Below are positions 14,359 through 19,594 of a DNA stretch of 19,594 bases, in pieces (position 1 is the first letter of the stretch; the number at the start of each line of letters is the position of its first letter). The notes beneath the pieces are model-generated. The model made no database searches and had not been told where the DNA came from. It saw only the letters and a list, made by a program, of their open reading frames with translations. The position numbers and the translations under genes were made by a program. Source of the stretch: Actinomycetota bacterium (lineage in GTDB: Bacteria; Actinomycetota; Actinomycetes; S36-B12); contig RGQW01000011.1 of NCBI GenBank assembly GCA_010029945.1, positions 1-19,594 of the forward strand, given 5' to 3'.

Positions 14359-15393
14359 TCAGGCGGAATGCACCAAGACGTCCGTTGCCTTCACACTCGC
14401 CCAGATCTCTCGCCCGGGAGCGATGCCGAGTTCGGCAACCGCTGCCGGGGTGATCGCTGCGGATAGCGGCGGAGGCCCGGCAAGGTCGACCCGCACGTGC
14501 TCGCCGTGGGCGTCGACCCGGGTCACCGATGTCCGCCAGACGTTTCGCGCGCTGCCCTCGGGTTTCCCGGTGTGCAGGGAGATCGCCTGTGGTCGAATCA
14601 CCGCCACTACGGTGCCGTCGGTCTCGACGCTGGTGATCAACTCACCGCCCGCGTCGCACGCAATCACCCCGTTCTTGGCAACACCGCGCACGAGCGTGAC
14701 CCCCAGGACCGTCGCGAGGTATTCGGTGCGGGGCTCGCGAGCGACGACCGCCGTGGGCCCCTCCTGGGTGATGCGGCCGTCTTCGAGGACGACGATGCGA
14801 TCCGCGAGTACGAGCGCGTCCACCGGGTCGTGGGTGACGATGACGGTGCCGTGCTGGAACTGCTGCAGAAAGTTGCGTAGTTCAGCACGCACCTCTTGCT
14901 TTGTGGACGCGTCGAGTGCGGCCAGGGGTTCGTCGAGAAGGAGAAGGCGTGGGCTGGTGGCCAGGGCTCGCGCGAGGGCGACCCGTTGTGCTTGCCCCCC
15001 GGACAGTTCATTGGGCTTGTGATCAAGCAGGTCGGTCAAACCGAGCGCAGCGATCCATGCGCCCTCGGATGCGATGCCAAGGTTCTTCGGACCGAAGGCG
15101 ATGTTCTGGCGGACCGTCATGTGAGGAAACAGCAGGTAGTCCTGAAACAGCACTCCGACGCGTCGGTGCTCGGGTGGAAGGAAGATCGCTCGCGCCGGCT
15201 CGTCGACGGAGGTCGAATCGATGTGTATGTAGCCGTCGTCGATGGCCCGCAAACCAGCGATAGCGGCGAGCAGCGTGCTCTTGCCGGCGCCGTTCGGCCC
15301 GAGGAGAGCCACCGTCTCTCCCGCGTGGCAGGTGAGTTCCGCGTCGATCGTCACGGTGCCGACGGTGGTGGTGATGTGTGCGGCCAGACTCAT
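14359..15393 (-). CDS. modC: Molybdate ABC transporter ATP-binding protein ModC
   Basis: This 344-residue ATPase powers molybdate (or tungstate) import with ModB. Walker A GPNGAGKST is at 32-40, the Q-loop at LFQDYLLFPHMTV (82-94), signature LSGGQAQRVALARAL at 130-144, Walker B LLLLDEP at 150-156 and the switch His at 188 (VTHDP). The C-terminal extension carries a MOP/TOBE oxyanion-binding domain ending IWASVKATDVLVHSA, which separates ModC from sulfate or sugar importers and allows feedback by molybdate. The ATG at 15393 overlaps the modB stop (ATGA). The SVKATDVLV ending closely matches that of the HTH-MOP regulator at the head of the operon, so both probably sense the same anion. Confidence 0.93.
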   Translation of the reverse strand: MSLAAHITTTVGTVTIDAELTCHAGETVALLGPNGAGKSTLLAAIAGLRAIDDGYIHIDSTSVDEPARAIFLPPEHRRVGVLFQDYLLFPHMTVRQNIAFGPKNLGIASEGAWIAALGLTDLLDHKPNELSGGQAQRVALARALATSPRLLLLDEPLAALDASTKQEVRAELRNFLQQFQHGTVIVTHDPVDALVLADRIVVLEDGRITQEGPTAVVAREPRTEYLATVLGVTLVRGVAKNGVIACDAGGELITSVETDGTVVAVIRPQAISLHTGKPEGSARNVWRTSVTRVDAHGEHVRVDLAGPPPLSAAITPAAVAELGIAPGREIWASVKATDVLVHSA

Positions 15394-16223
15394 GATCTGC
15401 TCCCCAGGAAACGGCCACGAAGGGAGATCAGAACGGTCAGCGATACGGCGAGCAGCACCAGACTCAGGGCCAGCGCCTCATCCCTGCTGACTTCCAGTGC
15501 CGAGTAGACCGCCAGGGGAAGGGTCTGGGTGACTCCCGGAAAATTCCCGGCGAACGTGATCGTGGCTCCGAATTCCCCGAGGGCTCGTGCCCAGGCGAGC
15601 ACGATGCCGGCGACGAGTGAAGCGGAGATCATCGGCACAGTGATGCGGAAGAAGACAGTGCGCGGAGGCGCCCCCAGCGTGCGTGCGGCCATTTCGAAGC
15701 GTGGGTCGATTCCGCGGAGCGCTCCTTCCACCGTGAGTACCAGAAATGGCAGGGCGACGAACGCTTCGGCCATCACCACGCCCGCGGTACTAAAGGGGAG
15801 TTGGATACCGAACCAGTCATACAGGTATTGACCGACCAACCCGCGCCTACCGAAGGCCGTCAGCAGAGCCACTCCACCCACCACCGGCGGAAGAACCAAC
15901 GGAAGCAGCACTACGCCACGGACCAGGCGTTGGCCGCGGAAGTCGCGTCTGGCCAGAACCCACGCGAGCGGCACGCCGAGAATCGTGGCGACGGCAGCCG
16001 CCAGAATCGACGAGACCAATGACAAGCGCAAGGCCTCGATGGCCCTCGGGCTCGCCAGGAGTTCCGGGAGTTCAGACCACGGGGTTTCCCGCAACAGTCC
16101 GGCCAGCGGAATCAACAGAAACGCCAACGCGACGAATGCCAGCACCATCACCAGTGACGGCGCCTGCGCCTGGGCTCGTTTGTGGTGGCGTTCGCGTTGG
16201 CGTTGGCCATTGCTCGTTCTCAC
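15390..16223 (-). CDS. modB: Molybdate ABC transporter permease ModB
   Basis: This 277-residue inner-membrane permease forms the molybdate channel. It has about six helices and the EAA cytoplasmic-loop motif AARTLGAPPRTVFFRITVPM that contacts ModC. The region GEFGATITFAGNFPGVTQTLPLAVY is highly characteristic of ModB. I start it at the GTG at 16223 because it forms a GTGA overlap with the modA stop, as at other junctions in this operon; a longer form from 16241 is possible but would overlap modA by 22 bases. The first 20 or so residues are basic (NGQRQRERHHKRAQAQA), in line with a cytosolic N-terminus. The gene overlaps modC by ATGA. Confidence 0.93.
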   Translation of the reverse strand: MRTSNGQRQRERHHKRAQAQAPSLVMVLAFVALAFLLIPLAGLLRETPWSELPELLASPRAIEALRLSLVSSILAAAVATILGVPLAWVLARRDFRGQRLVRGVVLLPLVLPPVVGGVALLTAFGRRGLVGQYLYDWFGIQLPFSTAGVVMAEAFVALPFLVLTVEGALRGIDPRFEMAARTLGAPPRTVFFRITVPMISASLVAGIVLAWARALGEFGATITFAGNFPGVTQTLPLAVYSALEVSRDEALALSLVLLAVSLTVLISLRGRFLGSRS

Positions 16224-16963
16224 GGGGTCCCGAACCCCCACGATCGAAGGATCGACTGACCATCGTCGCTGAGAACGAAGTCCACGAACTGAGTCGCGAG
16301 ATCCCGAGAGCTGTCGTCGGCGGTGGCAGTAACGGCGATCGGGTAGGAGTTGATCACGTTGGACTCACTCGAAATGTCAATGCCGTGAACTGCGTCCCCG
16401 GCGGCCGTGATGTCGGTGCGATAGACGATGCCGGCATCGGCTTCGTCCTGGATGACCTTCGTCAGCACGGCGCGGACATCGCGTTCCAGGCTGGCAGGCA
16501 CCACGAACAGAGCGTTCGCATCGAACAGACGCTGCGTGGCGGCGCCGCAGGGAACTGGAACGTCGCACACGACGATGGTGATGTCGGGATGTGCGAGATC
16601 GTCGAGGCGGCTGATCTGGGCGGGATTGTTCGGCGGGACGGCGATGGCGAGTGTGTTCGTTGCGAAGGGTTCTGGTTGCTTGACGGTGCCTGCCTGGACG
16701 GCTCGGTCCATGGCTTCTGATGATGCGGCTGCGAAAACATCGACGGGTGCACCGGCAGCGAGCTGCTCCGCGAGCGTGGAGCTGCCAGCAAAATTGAATC
16801 GCACCGCGATGCCGGGATTGTCTTGCTCGAAGGCGGCGCCGAGCGCAGTAAACGAATCCGTCAACGAAGCGGCAGCGGAGACGGTAATGGTGTTGGTGTC
16901 GTCGCTGGAGCAGGCAGTGAGCCATAACAACGCCGCCACCAGCACAGACACCGCACGTTTCAC
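16220..16963 (-). CDS. modA: Molybdate-binding lipoprotein ModA
   Basis: This 247-residue protein captures molybdate outside the membrane and delivers it to ModB. The N-terminus MKRAVSVLVAALLWLTAC is a lipoprotein signal with lipobox LTAC and lipidation at C18. The mature part has ModA features: ITVSAAASLTDSFTALGAAF, FNFAGSSTLAEQLAAGAPVDVFAAAS (oxyanion-binding Ser residues), DADAGIVYRTD-like DEADAGIVYRTD and the C-terminal VDFVLSDDGQSILRSWGF. Start and stop are both in GTGA overlaps, with the regulator upstream and modB downstream. Length is normal for the family. Tungstate is a possible second ligand. Confidence 0.95.
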   Translation of the reverse strand: MKRAVSVLVAALLWLTACSSDDTNTITVSAAASLTDSFTALGAAFEQDNPGIAVRFNFAGSSTLAEQLAAGAPVDVFAAASSEAMDRAVQAGTVKQPEPFATNTLAIAVPPNNPAQISRLDDLAHPDITIVVCDVPVPCGAATQRLFDANALFVVPASLERDVRAVLTKVIQDEADAGIVYRTDITAAGDAVHGIDISSESNVINSYPIAVTATADDSSRDLATQFVDFVLSDDGQSILRSWGFGTP

Positions 16964-17340
16964 GCAGTGTCCACGATGACGTTCGTGGACTTGACGCTCG
17001 CGGCGGCGCGCACACCCGGTTCGATTCCGAGGTCCTCGACCGCCTCCCTGCTCAGCAGTGAGATGACACGGTGCGGGCCGGACTGGATCTCGACAAGTGC
17101 CATCACGCCGTCCTTCTCTACACGGGTGACAATGCCGGGGAATCGGTTGCGGGCGGACACGTTGAGGTGAGGAAGTTCTGGTGCGGCTTCGCGCATCAGG
17201 CGTGCGACGTCAGACCCGAGCACGGTGGCCGGACCGGTGTCCGACGTGGATGTCAGGCGACCGGAGTCGATCCACCGACGAACGGTGTCGTCACTCACTC
17301 CCAGGAGTGCGGCTGCTTCACTAATCCGTAAGTGCGTCAC
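16960..17340 (-). CDS. HTH-MOP molybdate-responsive regulator heading the mod operon
   Basis: This 126-residue protein fuses an N-terminal MerR/excisionase-type helix-turn-helix (ISEAAALLGVSDDTVRRWIDSGRL, about 6-29) to a single C-terminal MOP/TOBE domain (about 62-126, RFPGIVTRVEKDGVMALVEI to AAASVKSTNVIVDTA). MOP domains bind molybdate, so it should be a one-component sensor that binds DNA according to molybdate level. It differs from E. coli ModE, which has a winged helix and two MOP domains. The GTG start at 17340 lies eight bases after a -10 hexamer, so its mRNA is probably leaderless. The stop overlaps the modA GTG. A dyad over its own promoter suggests autoregulation. Confidence 0.88.
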   Translation of the reverse strand: MTHLRISEAAALLGVSDDTVRRWIDSGRLTSTSDTGPATVLGSDVARLMREAAPELPHLNVSARNRFPGIVTRVEKDGVMALVEIQSGPHRVISLLSREAVEDLGIEPGVRAAASVKSTNVIVDTA

Positions 17341-17348
17341 AAAACAGC

Positions 17349-17377
17349 AGAATAATCCGCATATCTGCTTTATTCAA
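17349..17377 (-). promoter_or_regulatory. Leaderless-type promoter of the molybdate operon
   Basis: On the minus strand TTGAAT (17377-17372), an exact 17-base spacer and TATTCT (17354-17349) precede the regulator GTG by eight bases. Initiation about seven bases after the -10 would place the transcript start at the GTG. No Shine-Dalgarno sequence is present. The region is strikingly AT-rich against its surroundings, as expected for a strong promoter in a GC-rich genome. Confidence 0.62.
17351..17374. promoter_or_regulatory. Candidate operator: 24-bp dyad over the mod promoter
   Basis: The sequence has the symmetric form AATAA, N2-C-N2, ATAT, N2-G-N2, TTATT, centred at 17362/17363, with 16 of 24 positions symmetric. 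It covers the spacer and part of both hexamers of the mod promoter, so a bound dimer would block RNA polymerase. The likely binder is the HTH-MOP protein encoded directly downstream. The symmetry is seen directly; the role is inferred. Confidence 0.5.
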
Positions 17378-17478
17378 GGCCGAATTATTGATTATGAGGA
17401 TTTCAGAGCATGTGACTCTTCCTCGACGGGTGGATGCGCGCATTCGCGGTTAATCTGAGGAAGGAAGGGAGTGAGCAG

Positions 17479-17919
17479 ATGTCTGCAGCCGCCATTTGGG
17501 CGATTGTCGCGGCGGTCGCGCTGGGTATCGAGATTTTCACTCTCGACCTCACCTTCGGCCTCATCGCCATCGGTGCGCTCGCGGGCGCAGGTGTCAGCCT
17601 CATCGGAGCCCCGCTGTGGGCGTCTGTCGTTGTGGCGGCGGCGGTCTCACTTGCAGGGATCCTGTTCGTCCGACCGGTCGCTCTGCGTCACCTGCGTCGC
17701 ATGCCCAAGGGGGCCCGAACCGGAGTCGACGCATTGCCGGGGGTCGAAGGCTATGCATTGACGGAAATCACCGAACGCGACGGACGGATGAAGTTGCGCG
17801 GTGAGGAATGGACAGCGCGCCTGGATCCAGACATCACGCTTGAGCCTGTCGGATCAGGAACCAAACTTGTCGTCACCCGGATCGACGGGGCAACTGCCCT
17901 AGTCCACCCCATCGACTAA
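17479..17919 (+). CDS. NfeD family membrane protein
   Basis: This 146-residue protein has two to three N-terminal hydrophobic helices (from about 4 to 67: AIWAIVAAVALGIEIFTL, LIAIGALAGAGVSLIG, ASVVVAAAVSLAGILFV) and a soluble C-terminal OB-fold domain (about 83-146: GVEGYALTEITERDGRMKL to VTRIDGATALVHPI), the standard short NfeD layout. NfeD proteins partner SPFH/stomatin proteins in membrane organisation; the SPFH gene follows 62 bases downstream. I chose the ATG at 17479 because GGAAGGGAG lies just upstream; the frame is open to 17434. It is divergent from the molybdate regulator. A TAATCT at 17451-17456 could be its -10, though no -35 fits well. Confidence 0.88.
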   Translation: MSAAAIWAIVAAVALGIEIFTLDLTFGLIAIGALAGAGVSLIGAPLWASVVVAAAVSLAGILFVRPVALRHLRRMPKGARTGVDALPGVEGYALTEITERDGRMKLRGEEWTARLDPDITLEPVGSGTKLVVTRIDGATALVHPID

Positions 17920-17981
17920 CAAACAAGCGGCCGTCAACAGACGACCGTGAGCAGACCAAGGGTCAAAGGAGAAGAAATCAG

Positions 17982-18881
17982 ATGATCGCATTCATTAGCG
18001 GTGTCGTCTTCGCACTCATCGTCGTCGCCCTCTTGCTGTGGCGGACGATCGTGATCGTCAACCAGGCCAGTTCCGCCATCATCGAACGCTTCGGTCGCTA
18101 CCAACGCACCTTGACGCCAGGTCTGAGCATTCTGGTGCCGTTCGTGGATCGAATTCGCGAGCGAGTGGATATGCGTGAGCAAGTCGCCTCATTCCCTCCG
18201 CAACCGGTGATCACCGAAGACAACCTGGTTGTCTCCATCGACACCGTCGTGTACTTCCAGGTGACCGACCCGAAGGCGGCCACCTACGAAATCTCGAGTT
18301 ACATCGTCGGTATCGAACAATTGACCGTGACGACTCTTCGTAACGTCATCGGGTCGATGGATCTGGAAGAGACCCTGACCTCGCGCGATGCGATCAACGG
18401 TCAACTCCGGGGAGTCCTCGACGAAGCTACGGGTCGCTGGGGCATCCGCGTGAACCGAGTCGAACTGAAGGCCATTGATCCGCCGCCGTCCGTTCAGGAG
18501 GCTATGGAAAAGCAATTGAAAGCCGAGCGTGAACGACGTGCGGCGATCTTGACGGCAGAAGGTGAGAAGCAGTCGGCCATCTTGACCGCAGAGGGCGCCA
18601 AGCAGTCCGCCGTCCTTACCGCGCAGGGACAGGCTGAAGCAGAGGTTCTCCGCGCCGAAGCGGACGCGAAGGCGCAGGTTATTCGAGCCGATGGTGAAGC
18701 TGCTGCGGTCGAGAAGGTCTACAGCGCCCTCCACGAGGCGGATCCCACGTCGTCCGCTCTCGCACACCGATATCTCGAGACGCTCCCAGAGATCGCGAAC
18801 GGTGAGGCGAGCAAGGTGTGGGTCGTGCCAAGTGAACTGACGTCCGTCGTTCAGGGCCTGAAAGAGGGATTCACAAAGTAG
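17982..18881 (+). CDS. SPFH / stomatin-like (band 7, QmcA-type) membrane protein
   Basis: This 299-residue protein has an N-terminal membrane helix (about 5-26), then an SPFH domain (about 27-175) with ERFGRYQRTLTPGLSILVPF and DTVVYFQVTDPKAATYEI, a long helical region (about 175-245) and a short C-terminal tail (VWVVPSELTSVVQGLKEGF). Such proteins form large ring or cage oligomers on the inner membrane and are linked to membrane microdomains and protease control. The helical part holds five successive 11-residue repeats of the RAAILTAEGEK / QSAILTAEGAK type. The ATG at 17982 follows AAAGGAGAAG, a strong ribosome site. It pairs with NfeD upstream. The last 11 bases overlap the end of a convergent minus-strand gene. 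Confidence 0.92.
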   Translation: MIAFISGVVFALIVVALLLWRTIVIVNQASSAIIERFGRYQRTLTPGLSILVPFVDRIRERVDMREQVASFPPQPVITEDNLVVSIDTVVYFQVTDPKAATYEISSYIVGIEQLTVTTLRNVIGSMDLEETLTSRDAINGQLRGVLDEATGRWGIRVNRVELKAIDPPPSVQEAMEKQLKAERERRAAILTAEGEKQSAILTAEGAKQSAVLTAQGQAEAEVLRAEADAKAQVIRADGEAAAVEKVYSALHEADPTSSALAHRYLETLPEIANGEASKVWVVPSELTSVVQGLKEGFTK

Positions 18882-19306
18882 GTGATGAGCGCCAGCAGCG
18901 CGTGATCACAGGAGCGGCGAGCGCAGCGGCACCGACCGCCACGATGACGCCAGCCGTCGCCGTGACGCCGGCTTCTAAGTTCACATCGGTCTGAGCGCTA
19001 ATTGCTACCACGGCGCTGAGGGCACACAGCCCGGCCTGGCGCATTCGCCCGCATTGCCGTCCGGGCGAGAGCCAGAACGGCGATCCACACCAGAACGAAC
19101 GCCACGAACACTCGCGGCTCACTCAATCCAGTGACGATCGGGATCGCGACGGTCACCACGGCGAGCAGGACCGAGACACCCCGACGGACCACTGCATTGC
19201 GTGACCAGGCGCGCACGGTGTCTTCGCTGCGCTGTTGATCGAGATCAGCCAGGGCGTTGTTGCGATCCACGGCTTCTTTGGCCATGTACTTGGCGTCATC
19301 AAACAT
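18871..19306 (-). pseudogene. Hypothetical multi-pass membrane protein interrupted by a frameshift
   Basis: Two overlapping minus-strand frames appear to be parts of one gene. The first (ATG at 19306) encodes a charged N-terminus (MFDDAKYMAKEAVDRNNALA), then two helices (VSVLLAVVTVAIPIVTGL and VFVAFVLVWIAVLALA), and runs out at a stop at 18998 after a Pro/Arg-rich non-hydrophobic stretch. From about 19040 the next frame carries two further good helices (GLCALSAVVAISAQ and AGVIVAVGAAALAAPVI) and stops at 18871. One extra base in or near 19033-19047 explains the change; restored, the product would be about 144 residues with four helices. I do not recognise the family. The start directly abuts the stop of the 59-residue gene upstream (TAGATG). 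It could be a real mutation, a sequencing error, or a genuine 102-residue protein. Confidence 0.55.
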
Positions 19307-19486
19307 CTATTGGCCTTTGGTGAGGTAGGGGTCGTGAAGGTACGCGTCGATCAGCTCGCGGGCTGCCGCCTCAGTCGAATCGTCCCACGGGCCGCTGTCG
19401 AGAGCGTCGAGAAACTGCTGTGCCCGCTCGGACTGGGCGGGAGCTGCTGAACTGACGACCTGTCCTAGTTGCTCTCGAAGGTCCAT
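19307..19486 (-). CDS. Small acidic hypothetical protein (59 residues)
   Basis: This short frame encodes a soluble acidic helical protein beginning MDLREQLGQVVSSAAPAQSE, with central FLDALDSGPWDDST and ending AYLHDPYLTKGQ. I recognise no family. Support comes from the codon bias (mostly G/C in third positions), the plausible amphipathic composition and the context: its TAG stop is immediately followed by the ATG of the next minus-strand gene (TAGATG), a common coupled arrangement. The ATG at 19486 has no Shine-Dalgarno sequence; a CAGACT hexamer ends six bases upstream and might be a -10, again giving a leaderless mRNA. A longer start is not available in frame nearby. Confidence 0.55.
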   Translation of the reverse strand: MDLREQLGQVVSSAAPAQSERAQQFLDALDSGPWDDSTEAAARELIDAYLHDPYLTKGQ

Positions 19487-19588
19487 AAACGCAGTCTGTC
19501 ACTGGCAGGATGATCCCGGGCTTATGGCAGCGGATCGCTGCACGCAGCGGCGCGTAGCGGCCCGTGCGACAGGAAGTGGGGAGGAAGC
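19487..19588. other. Divergent intergenic region
   Basis: This is the gap between the 59-residue minus-strand gene and a plus-strand gene starting at the window edge. GCACG at about 19532 and CGTGC at about 19563 could pair across a GC-rich interval, but the structure is weak. No confident promoter for either direction and no RNA gene are seen. Confidence 0.3.
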
Positions 19589-19594
19589 ATGGGT
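19589..19594 (+). CDS. First two codons of a gene running off the window
   Basis: An ATG at 19589 is preceded by a strong Shine-Dalgarno sequence (GTGGGGAGGAAGC) at proper spacing, and the gene would be divergent from the preceding minus-strand pair. Only Met-Gly is visible, so nothing can be said about the product. Confidence 0.4.

Noticed and set aside
17929..17946. Hairpin GGCCGTC-AACA-GACGACC between the NfeD and SPFH genes as a terminator
   Set aside because: It has a mismatch and no T-run, and it would separate a pair that normally works together; too weak to call.
18537..18701. 33-bp periodicity in the SPFH gene as a DNA repeat or CRISPR-like array
   Set aside because: The periodicity follows the 11-residue protein repeat and the DNA units are diverged; there are no spacers.

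Overview
The window looks like a compact chromosomal segment from a high-GC actinobacterium. The lineage signs are mycothiol S-conjugate amidase (mca), the block greA / DUF4307 protein / mca / small membrane protein (the order I recall around Rv1080c-Rv1083 of Mycobacterium tuberculosis), a neighbouring TIGR04338-type HExxH protein and DUF2786 protein, a DUF3817 membrane protein, frequent GTG starts and at least two leaderless-type promoters. I cannot name a genus from sequence alone. No rRNA, tRNA, CRISPR array, insertion sequence or phage gene was seen.

Layout. (1) 1-5091 is a carbohydrate-type catabolic island. A tightly packed minus-strand operon (DhnA-type class I aldolase, Gfo/Idh/MocA dehydrogenase, MFS transporter, start of an anchored sulfatase) is divergent from an FGGY sugar/polyol kinase. 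(2) 5088-6352 holds two conserved actinobacterial genes of unknown function, a HExxH putative metallohydrolase and a DUF2786 protein, overlapping each other and the kinase. (3) 6373-9414 holds threonine ammonia-lyase (ilvA) and a DrrAB-like ABC exporter whose permease gene is broken by an apparent internal deletion of about 52 bp. (4) 9425-11625 is the greA / DUF4307 / mca / small-membrane-protein block. (5) 11603-13600 has a SURF1-like protein, a PfkB-family sugar kinase and a DUF3817 membrane protein. (6) 13642-17340 is a minus-strand molybdate operon: HTH-MOP regulator, modA, modB, modC, then ung. (7) 17479-18881 is an NfeD / SPFH (stomatin-like) pair. (8) 18871-19486 holds a 59-residue protein and a frameshifted multi-spanning membrane protein; the last bases carry a strong ribosome site and the first two codons of a further gene.

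How the genes work together. Region 1 reads as uptake, oxidation, phosphorylation and aldol cleavage of an unidentified, possibly sulfated, sugar or polyol. Region 6 is a self-contained molybdate uptake unit, probably autoregulated: a 24-bp dyad lies directly over its promoter. Many junctions are 4-bp ATGA/GTGA overlaps, suggesting translational coupling. The two damaged genes could be real pseudogenes or assembly errors; raw reads would decide.
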